The position numbers and the translations under genes are program-made. This document shows positions 1 through 5,921 of a DNA stretch of 7,035 nucleotides, one piece after another; within the stretch, counting starts at the first letter, position 1; each line of letters opens with the position of its first letter. The stretch comes from Pseudomonadota bacterium (lineage in GTDB: Bacteria; Pseudomonadota; Gammaproteobacteria; Xanthomonadales; Rhodanobacteraceae). Location: positions 1 through 7,035 of the forward strand of contig JAJXTX010000132.1 of the NCBI GenBank assembly GCA_021783385.1, in the 5' to 3' direction. The notes beneath the pieces were generated by a model. The model made no database searches and was not told where the DNA came from. It was given only the letters and a program-made list of their open reading frames with translations.

Positions 1-2
1 TG

Positions 3-377
3 CCCTACGCGCAGCGCCTGCGCGAACGCCAGGCCGCCTATGCCGCGGCGGCGGGCGCCCCGGTGCGGCACTTCGACTTTTTCACGCTGTACTCGTGGGA
101 GTCGCTGGGCGACAGCCAGCTGGCCGTTTACACGCGACCGAACAAGGCGTGGCTGCTCGACGTGTCGCCGCATTGCCCGCGGCTGGACTACAGCAATTCG
201 ATCGCGATCACCTCGTTTGCCCACCAGGTCTCGGCCGGTTTCGACAAGGTGCTCACCGGTTCGCCGGTACCCTGCGTGATCGAGCGGATCCGTCCGCTCG
301 ACATGACGCGCCTGAAGACGTTGGAGCGCGCACAGCACGCCATCACCACCCGGCCGCGCCCGACAGCCGCGGGCTGA
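3..377 (+). CDS. DUF6491-type protein, 3' part of gene (N-terminus off the window)
   Basis: The reading frame is open from the left edge to a TGA at 375-377, giving about 124 residues with no convincing start, so the N-terminus (probably with a signal peptide) lies outside. A GTG at 63 is internal: good coding sequence continues upstream of it. The visible part has a basic/Ala-rich stretch, then FTLYSWESLGD, LAVYTRPNKAWLLDV, a Cys in SPHCPRLDYS, and the C-terminal PCVIERIRPLDMTRLK. I recognise this as the pattern of DUF6491, small exported proteins or lipoproteins common in Xanthomonadales. Two cysteines, in SPHC and VPC, could form a disulfide. No biochemical function is known to me for the family. 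The gene converges on the minus-strand ferritin-like gene with only 39 bp between the stops and no obvious terminator. The family call is from memory of its motif pattern. Confidence 0.8.
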   Translation, partial: PYAQRLRERQAAYAAAAGAPVRHFDFFTLYSWESLGDSQLAVYTRPNKAWLLDVSPHCPRLDYSNSIAITSFAHQVSAGFDKVLTGSPVPCVIERIRPLDMTRLKTLERAQHAITTRPRPTAAG

Positions 378-416
378 GCAGCGCGGCACGGGATATCTGG
401 CGCGAACCGCCGGGCG

Positions 417-1238
417 TCAGTGCAGGAACAGCTTCTCGGCCAGCCGCGCCAGCGGTTTTTCCAGCAGGGTCTGCAGCCGCGGCGGCAGATCCAGCGGCTT
501 GAGCAGCATCTTCACCGTCATCGCGGCGGGGAGGTGTCGGCGCAGCAGACCCTGCGCACGATGGCTGATGCGCCGGAACGCCTGCTCGTCGGTCCGTTGT
601 TGCGGGTAGCACTGGTTGAACACGTGGCGCAGCGCGATGTCGCTGTCCTCGCGCTTGATCTCGTTGACCCGGCGCAGCAGCGCGCGGCCGACGCGGTAGC
701 GACCCAGGCCCTCGCGCTGCCGATAGCGCTGGTAGTGCTGATAGAAGTGCTTGTAGTGGCGCACCTCGTCGCTCTTGATGTGCCGGGTCAGCTGCTTCAG
801 CACCGGCTCGTCGGTGATCTCGTGCAGCGCGCGGTACAGGCTGGCGGTGCCGGTCTCCACCACGCAGCGCGCGGCCAGCTCCAGCCCGCGGCTGGACTCC
901 AGCTGACCGGCGGTGCACACCGCGGCGTAGTCGTGCCAGAAGGCCTGGAAGCCGGCGTGCCAGTCGAACTCCGGCCATACCGTCTGCACATAGGCGGCGA
1001 GCGCGCGGCCGTGCTGCAGTTCCTCGTGTTCCCACTGCTGGCTGAGCCAGCCCTGCAGCTCCGCGTCGCCGGAAAAATGCGCGATCAGGTTGCGCGTGTA
1101 CAGATCGGAGCCGCTCTCCACGAACGACGCGCTGCACAGCAGGAAAAACAGGTCTTCGTGGTGGCGTATGCGCGCCAGCTCGATGCGCCCCAGCTCCAGG
1201 CTGTCCAGCGTCCAGGGCGGTGTATCGGGATAGCTCAA
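417..1238 (-). CDS. Ferritin-like di-iron domain protein
   Basis: The product has 273 residues and no signal peptide, so it is probably cytosolic. It carries the ligand set of a carboxylate-bridged di-iron four-helix bundle: E41 (in FVESGSDLY), E73-x-x-H76 (in WEHEELQHG), E128 (in CVVETGTASLY) and E158-x-x-H161 (in SDEVRHYKHF). The pattern and the gaps (32, 52 and 30 residues between glutamates) are close to those of soluble acyl-ACP desaturases and related ferritin-like oxidases. The C-terminal 100 residues are basic and helical, without motifs I know. The start is TTG at 1238-1236: the complement of 1245-1250 reads AGGAAG, six bases upstream, and no ATG fits better. It faces away from the alcohol dehydrogenase. 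A desaturase, oxygenase or iron-handling role are all possible; the substrate cannot be read from the sequence. Confidence 0.85.
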   Translation of the reverse strand: MSYPDTPPWTLDSLELGRIELARIRHHEDLFFLLCSASFVESGSDLYTRNLIAHFSGDAELQGWLSQQWEHEELQHGRALAAYVQTVWPEFDWHAGFQAFWHDYAAVCTAGQLESSRGLELAARCVVETGTASLYRALHEITDEPVLKQLTRHIKSDEVRHYKHFYQHYQRYRQREGLGRYRVGRALLRRVNEIKREDSDIALRHVFNQCYPQQRTDEQAFRRISHRAQGLLRRHLPAAMTVKMLLKPLDLPPRLQTLLEKPLARLAEKLFLH

Positions 1239-1432
1239 GGGATGCTTCCTGTGGCGGCTGCGGGCTGCGCGCGGACTGGCGTGCTCAGCAAAGCATGACC
1301 GTCACCGCGTGAACAGCACAAGGATAAGGCGCACACGAGGGGCAGGATCAACCCTGGCCGACCCGCTCTTGGGGTTTGCGCCACGAACCCCCATCTCGTC
1401 GCCTGTGAATCAACCCGCCCATGGAGCCACGC
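1239..1432. promoter_or_regulatory. Divergent intergenic region between the ferritin-like gene and the alcohol dehydrogenase
   Basis: This 194-bp spacer must hold the promoters of both divergent genes. I could not pick out a convincing -35/-10 pair on either strand. It contains a short inverted repeat, GGGGTT (1371-1376) and AACCCC (1386-1391), about 40 bp before the dehydrogenase start. That repeat could be an operator or 5' UTR hairpin. No small ORF with a good ribosome site was seen. Confidence 0.35.
1423..1426 (+). promoter_or_regulatory. Ribosome binding site deciding the alcohol dehydrogenase start
   Basis: GGAG lies six bases before the ATG at 1433. The in-frame ATG at 1421 overlaps this GGAG and has no Shine-Dalgarno of its own, so 1433 is the better start. 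Confidence 0.65.
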
Positions 1433-2488
1433 ATGATCCCCACCCTCAGCTACGCCGCCCACGCCGCCCGCGCCCCGCTGGCGCCTTATCGTTTCGAACG
1501 GCGCGAGCCGCGCGAGCACGATGTCGTCATCGAGATCCTGTATTGCGGCGTGTGCCACTCCGACCTGCACACCGTGCGTGATGAGTGGGGCACCGGCAGC
1601 TACCCTATCGTGCCGGGTCACGAAATCGTCGGCCGCGTCACGCGCGTGGGCGGCGGCGTCAGCAAGTTCAAGCCGGGCGATCTGGCCGGCGTCGGCTGCA
1701 TGGTCGACTCGTGCCGCCAGTGCGCCAACTGCAAGGACGATCTGGAACAGTTCTGCACGCAGGGCGCCACCTTCACCTACGCCAGCAAGGATCGCGTGGA
1801 CGGCAGCGCGACCCAGGGCGGCTACGCCAGCCAGATCGTCGTGGACGAGGCCTTCGTGCTGCGCGTGTCGGACAAGCTTGACCTTGCCGCGGTGGCGCCG
1901 CTGCTATGCGCCGGCATCACCACCTATTCACCGCTGAAGCACTGGAAGGTGGGCAAGGGCAGCAAGGTCGGTGTGATCGGCCTGGGCGGCCTCGGCCACA
2001 TGGCGCTGAAGCTGGCGCATGCGTTCGGTGCCACCGTGGTGCAGTTCACCACCTCGCCGTCCAAGCGCGAGGATGCGCTGCGGCTGGGCGCGGACGAGGT
2101 GGTGCTGTCGAACGACCCGGCGCAGATGAAGGCGCACGCCGGCAGCTTCGATTTCATCCTCGACACTGTCTCGGCCCCGCACGATCTCAACGTCTATCTG
2201 CAGATGCTCAAGCGCGACGGCACCATGACCCTGGTCGGCGTGCCCGACTCGCCGCCCACGGTGGCTGCGGGTTCGCTGATCTTCGGCCGCCGCGCGCTGG
2301 CCGGCTCGCTGATCGGCGGCATCGCCGAGACGCAGGAAATGCTGGATTTCTGTGCCGAGCACGGCATCGTGGCGGACATCGAGAAGATCCGCATCCAGGA
2401 TATCAACGAGGCGTACGAGCGGATGCTGAAGAGCGATGTGAAATACCGCTTCGTGATCGACATGGCGTCTCTCAAGGACGCCGCCTGA
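1433..2488 (+). CDS. Zinc-dependent NADP(H) alcohol dehydrogenase, YahK/CAD family
   Basis: A 351-residue medium-chain zinc alcohol dehydrogenase of the cinnamyl alcohol dehydrogenase/YahK class (E. coli YahK is about 349). These enzymes reversibly reduce aldehydes to alcohols in the cytosol. An N-terminal GroES-like domain carries the catalytic zinc site C41 (CGVCHSDLH), H63-E64 (PGHE) and C159 (LLCAGITTY). A structural zinc lobe has C94, C97, C100 and C108. The Rossmann domain begins at the GLGGLG loop, residues 183-188. The later TTSPSKR segment, with Ser and Lys/Arg after the second strand, is typical of NADPH-preferring members. All key residues are present. An in-frame ATG four codons earlier (1421) is less likely as start. 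It is probably a single-gene unit, divergent from the ferritin-like gene and ending before a hairpin cluster. The physiological substrate is unknown; aldehyde detoxification is a reasonable inference. Confidence 0.93.
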   Translation: MIPTLSYAAHAARAPLAPYRFERREPREHDVVIEILYCGVCHSDLHTVRDEWGTGSYPIVPGHEIVGRVTRVGGGVSKFKPGDLAGVGCMVDSCRQCANCKDDLEQFCTQGATFTYASKDRVDGSATQGGYASQIVVDEAFVLRVSDKLDLAAVAPLLCAGITTYSPLKHWKVGKGSKVGVIGLGGLGHMALKLAHAFGATVVQFTTSPSKREDALRLGADEVVLSNDPAQMKAHAGSFDFILDTVSAPHDLNVYLQMLKRDGTMTLVGVPDSPPTVAAGSLIFGRRALAGSLIGGIAETQEMLDFCAEHGIVADIEKIRIQDINEAYERMLKSDVKYRFVIDMASLKDAA

Positions 2489-2528
2489 GTCGCTGAGCGG
2501 CACGCCGGTGGCGGCAGTGCGCGCTCAG

Positions 2529-2571
2529 CGCTTGGGAAGAAAACCACCTCCTGTGGTTTTCTTCCCAAGCG
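2529..2571. terminator. 19-bp perfect inverted repeat, probable bidirectional terminator
   Basis: The arms at 2529-2547 and 2553-2571 are exact complements around a 5-base loop (CTCCT). The stem contains an A-rich left arm (AAGAAAACCAC) and matching T-rich right arm (GTGGTTTTCTT), so the inner hairpin is followed by TTTTCTT on either strand. It lies 40 bp after the dehydrogenase stop, between convergent genes, which fits bidirectional termination. The GC part of the inner stem is only 4 bp and no U-run follows the full stem, so it may instead protect 3' ends. Confidence 0.6.
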
Positions 2572-2596
2572 AGTCCGGCGCATGTCCGGACTCGCT
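2568..2596. repeat. 11-bp inverted repeat overlapping the previous hairpin
   Basis: The arms at 2568-2578 and 2586-2596 (AGCGAGTCCGG and its complement) flank a 7-base loop. The first four bases are shared with the right arm of the 19-bp hairpin, so the two full structures exclude each other. No T-run follows. Function is unknown. Confidence 0.5.
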
Positions 2597-2651
2597 CACG
2601 CGAATCAGGCACTGGCGTGCCCGATCCGCGACCGGCCATCCCTGGCCGCCC

Positions 2652-2680
2652 TGAGAGGTTGAAAAATGCACAACCTCTCA
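2652..2680 (-). terminator. 10-bp hairpin covering the universal stress protein stop codon
   Basis: TGAGAGGTTG (2652-2661) and its exact complement (2671-2680) enclose a 9-base A-rich loop. Read on the minus strand, the first arm begins with the TGA stop of the universal stress protein gene and the loop carries TTTTT. The position fits a 3'-end hairpin for that gene, but no T-run follows the stem, so true intrinsic termination is uncertain. Confidence 0.45.
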
Positions 2681-3094
2681 GCGCACCACCGTCACCGGCA
2701 CATGCGCGCGGGCCAGCACGTCGCTGGAGACCGAGCCCAGCAGCCAGCGCGCCAGCGCGCCGCGGGGCGTGTGGCCGATCGCCACGTGATCAATCCCGTG
2801 CTGCTGCACCTGGCTCAGCAGCACGTCGCCGGGGCTGCCCAGGGTCACCTCGACATCCACCAGCGATTCGGCATCCGGCACCAGCGCGCGCAGCTCGTCG
2901 AGCAGTTCACCCGAGCGCTGCGCGCCGCTGTCGCTCATCATCAGTGCGCAGGCGTCCGAGCCGCCGTCGGTAACCTGCAGCACCGACACCACCCGCACGC
3001 GGCCGCCGCCGCAGCGGGCCAGATCGACCGCGAACTGGAATGCACGCCGCGACGAATCCGAGCCGTCATATCCGACCAGTGAATACTTGACCAT
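2678..3094 (-). CDS. Universal stress protein, UspA family
   Basis: A single 138-residue Usp domain, a typical length, cytosolic. The N-terminus YSLVGYDGSDSSRRAF has the conserved strand 1 with D10, which contacts adenine in ATP-binding members. The C-terminus has IGHTPRGALARWLLGSVSSDVL followed by HVPVTVV. The ATP-binding pattern of the family is G-2x-G-9x-G(S/T). Here G107 and G120-S121 are correctly spaced, but the second glycine position is P110, with a glycine shifted to 112. Nucleotide binding may therefore be altered. UspA proteins accumulate under starvation, oxidative or other stress; the precise role here is unknown. The ATG at 3094 has GGATGG and AGG upstream, a mediocre ribosome site. 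The glycine-zipper gene ends 71 bp upstream on the same strand, so cotranscription is possible. Its stop codon sits inside a hairpin. Confidence 0.9.
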   Translation of the reverse strand: MVKYSLVGYDGSDSSRRAFQFAVDLARCGGGRVRVVSVLQVTDGGSDACALMMSDSGAQRSGELLDELRALVPDAESLVDVEVTLGSPGDVLLSQVQQHGIDHVAIGHTPRGALARWLLGSVSSDVLARAHVPVTVVR

Positions 3095-3165
3095 GACCTG
3101 CCATCCGGGGAGCGGGTGGTTCGATTATGCCGCGCTGGCGCGCGGGATTCATCGCCGCGGGGGAT

Positions 3166-3528
3166 TCACCGGCCGGCCGGCCGGCAGCGCCGCTCGACGT
3201 GGTAGCTCGCGTGCGTATCCTGATGGTTTTTCTGCACCCGGTTGCCCACGTAGCCGCCGGCCACGGCGCCGCCGACGGTCGCCAGCGTCTTGCCCCGGCC
3301 GCCGCCCACCTGATGGCCCAGCAGGCCACCGGCCACGGCGCCGATCGCGGTGCCGGCGATCCGGTGATTGTCGGCGGGCCGATTGCGCACGCGCACATCG
3401 CGGCAGATCTCACGCGCGCGATGGTCATGCGTCCGTTGTGGGTAATCCTGTGCTTGCACCAAGCCCAGGCTGCCGAGCAGAAGGGTGGCGCACAGGCCGG
3501 CGCCGAGCGGGCTTCGCGAATTCATCAT
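3166..3528 (-). CDS. Glycine-zipper 2TM envelope protein
   Basis: With the start at 3528 the product has 120 residues. An N-terminal signal-like segment (NSRSPLGAGLCATLLLGSLG, then VQAQD) suggests export, with cleavage near residue 27. The core, about residues 57-98, is a glycine zipper: IAGTAIGAVAGGLLGHQVGG, then GRGKTLATVGGAVAGGYVGN. Such segments form paired helices in or on membranes, as in the Rickettsia 17-kDa antigen/SlyB-like group. C42 (EICRDV) and C115 (VERRC) flank the zipper and could pair. The complement of 3534-3538 reads AAGGA, 5 bases before the first of two adjacent ATGs (3528 and 3525), so the open frame upstream to 3606 is not needed. Relatives I remember often continue past the ERRC motif with another domain; this one stops five residues later in a CCGG repeat, so it may be short. 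Confidence 0.82.
   Translation of the reverse strand: MMNSRSPLGAGLCATLLLGSLGLVQAQDYPQRTHDHRAREICRDVRVRNRPADNHRIAGTAIGAVAGGLLGHQVGGGRGKTLATVGGAVAGGYVGNRVQKNHQDTHASYHVERRCRPAGR
3169..3184. repeat. Four tandem CCGG units at the 3' end of the glycine-zipper gene
   Basis: Sixteen bases of CCGG repeated four times, self-complementary, encode the last residues RPAGR of the glycine-zipper protein just before its TGA (3166-3168). Gain or loss of one unit would shift the frame past this stop. Confidence 0.8.
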
Positions 3529-3820
3529 GAGATTCCTTGGAGCAGGGTCGACGGGGTTGTCGCCACGCTCAGTGTTGCGGCGCGCGCGTGAGCCGCGAGT
3601 CAACACCGGGATGCGTCGGGGGTGCCTTCGACGTGCGTGGTTCCGCGGCTGAACAAAGCCTGATTCGGCCGGGCTGCAGCAATCTCGGAAGCGCCATCGT
3701 GCACGGCTTCCTCACGCGAGGTTGCCCATCCTCGTCACATCCGGTCAGCGTCTGGCATCACCTGGGCCAGCATCGCCGGAACTCGTCATCCACACGGTTC
3801 CACTCGAGGGAGTAACGACC
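3529..3820. promoter_or_regulatory. Divergent intergenic region, about 290 bp
   Basis: This spacer lies between the minus-strand glycine-zipper gene and the plus-strand secreted-protein gene and should carry both promoters. The complement of 3598-3603 reads TTGACT, a fair -35 element for the minus strand, but I find no good -10 at 16-19 bases. On the plus strand the only clear signal is the ribosome site GGGAG at 3808-3812. Both flanking frames stay open into this region without a ribosome site, which is usual in GC-rich DNA. Confidence 0.35.
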
Positions 3821-4279
3821 ATGATCAAGCGTACATTTGCGATGGCTGCACTGGTTCTGGCCTGCGCGACGGCCTTCAGCGCGGTGCCGGTTAGCAGCGC
3901 ACAGGCCGCCGAGGCCCATGTCAAATGCGACCTCACCTACAACCTGGCTGGCTGGTCGCTGATCTACAAGCACGCCACCGGCAACGGCACCATCAGCTGC
4001 GACAATGGCCAGCATGCCAACGTCAAGATCGTGGTGGTGGGCGGCGGGCTGACCGCGGGCAAGTACCGCATCAACCACGGCAAGGGCGAGATCAGCAACG
4101 TGCGCAACATCGACGATGTGTTCGGCAGCTATGCGCAGGCGAGTGCCGACGCCGGCCTGGTCAAGAGCGCCAACGCGCAGGTGCTGACCAAGGGCACCAC
4201 CTCGCTGGCGCTGGCCGGTACCGGCGAAGGTGTCAACCTGGGTATCTCGGTGGGCAAGTTCACCATCACCCGGCGCTGA
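3821..4279 (+). CDS. Secreted conserved protein of unknown function
   Basis: A 152-residue protein with a clear signal peptide (MIKRTFAMAALVLACATAFS, then AVPVSSAQA) probably cleaved near residue 29, so periplasmic or secreted. The mature part has C36 (VKCDLTYNLAGW) and C60 (GTISCDNGQ), which could form a disulfide, then a glycine-rich hydrophobic segment VKIVVVGGGLTAGK, VRNIDDVFGSYAQA, and the end SLALAGTGEGVNLG with GKFTIT. Alternating hydrophobic stretches suggest beta structure. I have the impression of similar hypothetical proteins in xanthomonads but know no name or function. The start is set by GGGAG at 3808-3812, eight bases before the ATG; the open frame upstream to 3722 lacks a ribosome site and would bury the signal peptide. 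It is a single-gene unit, closed by a strong terminator. Confidence 0.85.
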   Translation: MIKRTFAMAALVLACATAFSAVPVSSAQAAEAHVKCDLTYNLAGWSLIYKHATGNGTISCDNGQHANVKIVVVGGGLTAGKYRINHGKGEISNVRNIDDVFGSYAQASADAGLVKSANAQVLTKGTTSLALAGTGEGVNLGISVGKFTITRR

Positions 4280-4310
4280 TCTTCCGAGTCAGCCACTGTT
4301 GCACAGATGA

Positions 4311-4342
4311 CGAAGGGCGCCACGTGGCGCCCTTCGCTTTTC
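4311..4342 (+). terminator. Rho-independent terminator after the secreted-protein gene
   Basis: Bases 4311-4336 are a perfect 26-base palindrome (arms CGAAGGGCGCCAC and complement), which folds as an 11-bp GC-rich stem with an ACGT loop. It is followed directly by CTTTTC. It lies 31 bp after the stop codon, in the position and form of an intrinsic terminator. Confidence 0.88.
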
Positions 4343-4397
4343 AGCGCGTAAACTGCACAGGTTGCATCCCTCCGCTCGCTTGATCTGGAGTCTGCCC

Positions 4398-4490
4398 ATG
4401 CGTCGTTTTGCACTGCTGCTGCAGCTCGTCCTGCTCTGCGGCGCGGCCCATGCCGCCGTGCCGCAGACCGCGCTCAAGGCCGCGTCCTGA
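4398..4490 (+). CDS. 30-residue small ORF consisting mainly of a signal peptide
   Basis: The ATG at 4398 is preceded by GGAG (4387-4390) at a 7-base spacing and opens a 30-codon frame. The product is MRRFALLLQLVLLCGAAHA followed by AVPQTALKAAS. The first 19 residues form a textbook signal peptide (RR, hydrophobic core, AHA cleavage site); cleavage would release an 11-residue peptide. Its TGA overlaps the ATG of the membrane-protein gene (TGATG, 4488-4492), and that gene has only a weak AAGG ten bases upstream. It could be a real exported micropeptide, a coupling leader for the downstream gene, or the remnant of a longer exported protein. The strong ribosome site, intact signal and coupling support translation; conservation cannot be judged from one sequence. 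Confidence 0.55.
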   Translation: MRRFALLLQLVLLCGAAHAAVPQTALKAAS

Positions 4491-4960
4491 TGCGCTGGAT
4501 GCGCCGCGCCGATACGTTGTCGGCGGATCGCTTTTCGGCCTGGATGATCGGCCTGTGGGTGGTGCTGCTGCTGGCCGCCATGGGCTGCGTGCAGTACCTG
4601 CAGCATGGCGACTACGCCTACTTGCTGAGCGGCCTGACGGTGATTGTGGCGTGCATCGGCTGCCTTCTGCGGCAGGCGTGGGCGCGACCGGTGATGCGCG
4701 CGCTGGCGGTGCTGCTGGCGCTGTGGTCGCTGGTCAGCGGCGTGCTGATGCTGCAGCACGCCGGCGATTTCGAACGTGCCCGCCAGCACGCGCTGAGCCA
4801 GCCGCAGCTGGCCCAGATCGCGCTGTGGCTGATCGCCCGCGCCCAGCGCACCTGGCAGGTCGGCATCGCGCTGAAGGCGCTCGCCATCCCGCTGCTGCTG
4901 TGGCTGGCGTGGACGCTGGGTCGCCCGCGCGTGCGCGCGCAGTTCCGTTCGCGCGGCTGA
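4490..4960 (+). CDS. Four-helix integral membrane protein, unknown function
   Basis: A 156-residue protein with about four predicted membrane helices: residues 17-37 (around GLWVVLLLAAMGCV), 43-60 (around LLSGLTVIVACIGCLL), 68-88 (around MRALAVLLALWSLVSGVLM) and 124-143 (around LKALAIPLLLWLAWTLG). A polar segment of about 35 residues, including HAGDFERARQHALSQPQ, separates helices 3 and 4. The N-terminus (MRWMRR) and C-terminus (RPRVRAQFRSRG) are strongly basic, which by the positive-inside rule puts both in the cytoplasm. I do not recognise the family. The start overlaps the stop of the preceding small ORF, which suggests translational coupling; an in-frame ATG three codons later is an alternative. 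An 83-bp gap separates it from the TonB-like gene. Confidence 0.75.
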   Translation: MRWMRRADTLSADRFSAWMIGLWVVLLLAAMGCVQYLQHGDYAYLLSGLTVIVACIGCLLRQAWARPVMRALAVLLALWSLVSGVLMLQHAGDFERARQHALSQPQLAQIALWLIARAQRTWQVGIALKALAIPLLLWLAWTLGRPRVRAQFRSRG

Positions 4961-5043
4961 CTCGCACGGCGCCGTTGCCCAGCCCCATGCGCGGCCCGCG
5001 ATGCGGTGCTAACCTCGCCTCGGGCTCATGCGGAGGTGCAGGG

Positions 5044-5904
5044 ATGAAACGCTTGCTCTTGCTGTTGCTGCTGTGTGGGTCGCTGGCCGGCACGGCGCTG
5101 GCCGACGGTACGCGATCGACCACTGCGCCGGTGGAAGCCAGCATGCTGGTGACCGGCACGATCGTGGTGGCGCCGGATGGCAGCGTGAGCAGTTATGCCG
5201 TCGACCATCCGGAGAAGCTGCCGTCGGCGGTGGTCTCCGTGATCGGAAAAAATGCCCCTCGCTGGACGTTCAAGCCGGTGTTGCTGGACGGCAAGCCGGT
5301 GACGGCGAAAGCCAGCATGAATTTGCGCATTGTGGCCACGCCCATGCAGCAGAAGGGTAGCTACACGGTAGCCATTCGGGGTGCCTCCTTCGGTCAGGGC
5401 GTTCCCGGTGAGAGCATCAGCAAGGACGTCCGCACACCGCCGCGCTATCCGGTGGGCGCCATCCTTGATCGCGTCTCGGGCACGGTCTACCTCGTGGTCA
5501 AGGTCGGGCGACAGGGACAGGTCGAGGATGTCGCTGCGGAGCAGGTCAACCTCAGGGTGCTTGGCCGTCCGTTCGAGATGGCGCGCTGGCGCAAGGAGCT
5601 TGCCGAGGCCTCGGTCGCCGCCGGGCGCAAGTGGACGTTCCACCCGCCGGTTACCGGCGAACATGCAAACGACCCGTACTGGATCGCCCGCATCCCGATC
5701 GCTTTCAACATCCGGCCCATGGGCGGTCCGTCGCCCAGACCGTCCTATGGTCAGTGGCAAAGCTATGTCCCTGGCCCACGCGCGCTGATTCCATGGCTGG
5801 ATGAAAAGCAGCTTGCGGCGAGCGCCGTCGACGCGGTGCCGGCCGGCGGCATCGAGCCACTCGGCTCCGGCATGCAGCTGACTTCGGGGTTGAAAGGCAG
5901 CTGA
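5044..5904 (+). CDS. Periplasmic protein with two TonB-C-like repeats
   Basis: A 286-residue exported protein: MKRLLLLLLLCGSLAGTALA then DG is a cleavable signal peptide. Two related units follow. Unit 1, about residues 34-98, reads MLVTGTIVVAPDGSVSSYAV ... PRWTFKPVLLDGKPVTA. Unit 2, about 132-223, reads PPRYPVGAILDRVSGTVYLV ... RKWTFHPPVTGE. The P-x-YP...G-TVYLVVKVG...G-V-DV pattern and the conserved WTF match the TonB C-terminal fold. Classical TonB has an uncleaved N-terminal anchor and a Pro-rich linker; both are absent, so energy transduction is unlikely and a soluble periplasmic role is inferred. The C-terminal 60 residues have no motif I know. The start is set by GGAGG at 5032-5036, seven bases before the ATG; the frame stays open for about 640 bases upstream only as the shadow of the membrane-protein gene. 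Confidence 0.78.
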   Translation: MKRLLLLLLLCGSLAGTALADGTRSTTAPVEASMLVTGTIVVAPDGSVSSYAVDHPEKLPSAVVSVIGKNAPRWTFKPVLLDGKPVTAKASMNLRIVATPMQQKGSYTVAIRGASFGQGVPGESISKDVRTPPRYPVGAILDRVSGTVYLVVKVGRQGQVEDVAAEQVNLRVLGRPFEMARWRKELAEASVAAGRKWTFHPPVTGEHANDPYWIARIPIAFNIRPMGGPSPRPSYGQWQSYVPGPRALIPWLDEKQLAASAVDAVPAGGIEPLGSGMQLTSGLKGS

Positions 5905-5921
5905 TCGCGCGCCCCATCGCC

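Noticed and set aside
420..1298. 292-residue plus-strand open frame opposite the ferritin-like gene
   Set aside because: It is antisense to a gene with intact di-iron motifs; its composition is typical of antisense frames in GC-rich DNA and it has no recognisable domain.
2633..2648. 6-bp inverted repeat CGGCCA/TGGCCG
   Set aside because: A short GC-rich repeat of this kind is expected by chance in such DNA.
2666..3082. Plus-strand His/Ala-rich frame opposite the universal stress protein gene
   Set aside because: It is a mirror of the real Usp coding frame with no domain of its own.
3066..3165. Frameshifted longer C-terminus for the glycine-zipper protein
   Set aside because: The alternative frame after the CCGG tract gives a low-complexity tail unlike any C-terminal domain I know from the family, so a disrupted gene is not supported.
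3127..3591. Plus-strand open frame opposite the glycine-zipper gene
   Set aside because: The minus strand shows a signal peptide, glycine zipper and ribosome site; the plus frame has none of these.
4408..5043. Long upstream extension of the TonB-like reading frame, making a 498-residue protein
   Set aside because: The extension is Arg/Ala/Pro-rich, lies over the membrane-protein gene in another frame, and the ATG at 5044 has a strong GGAGG and a signal peptide.
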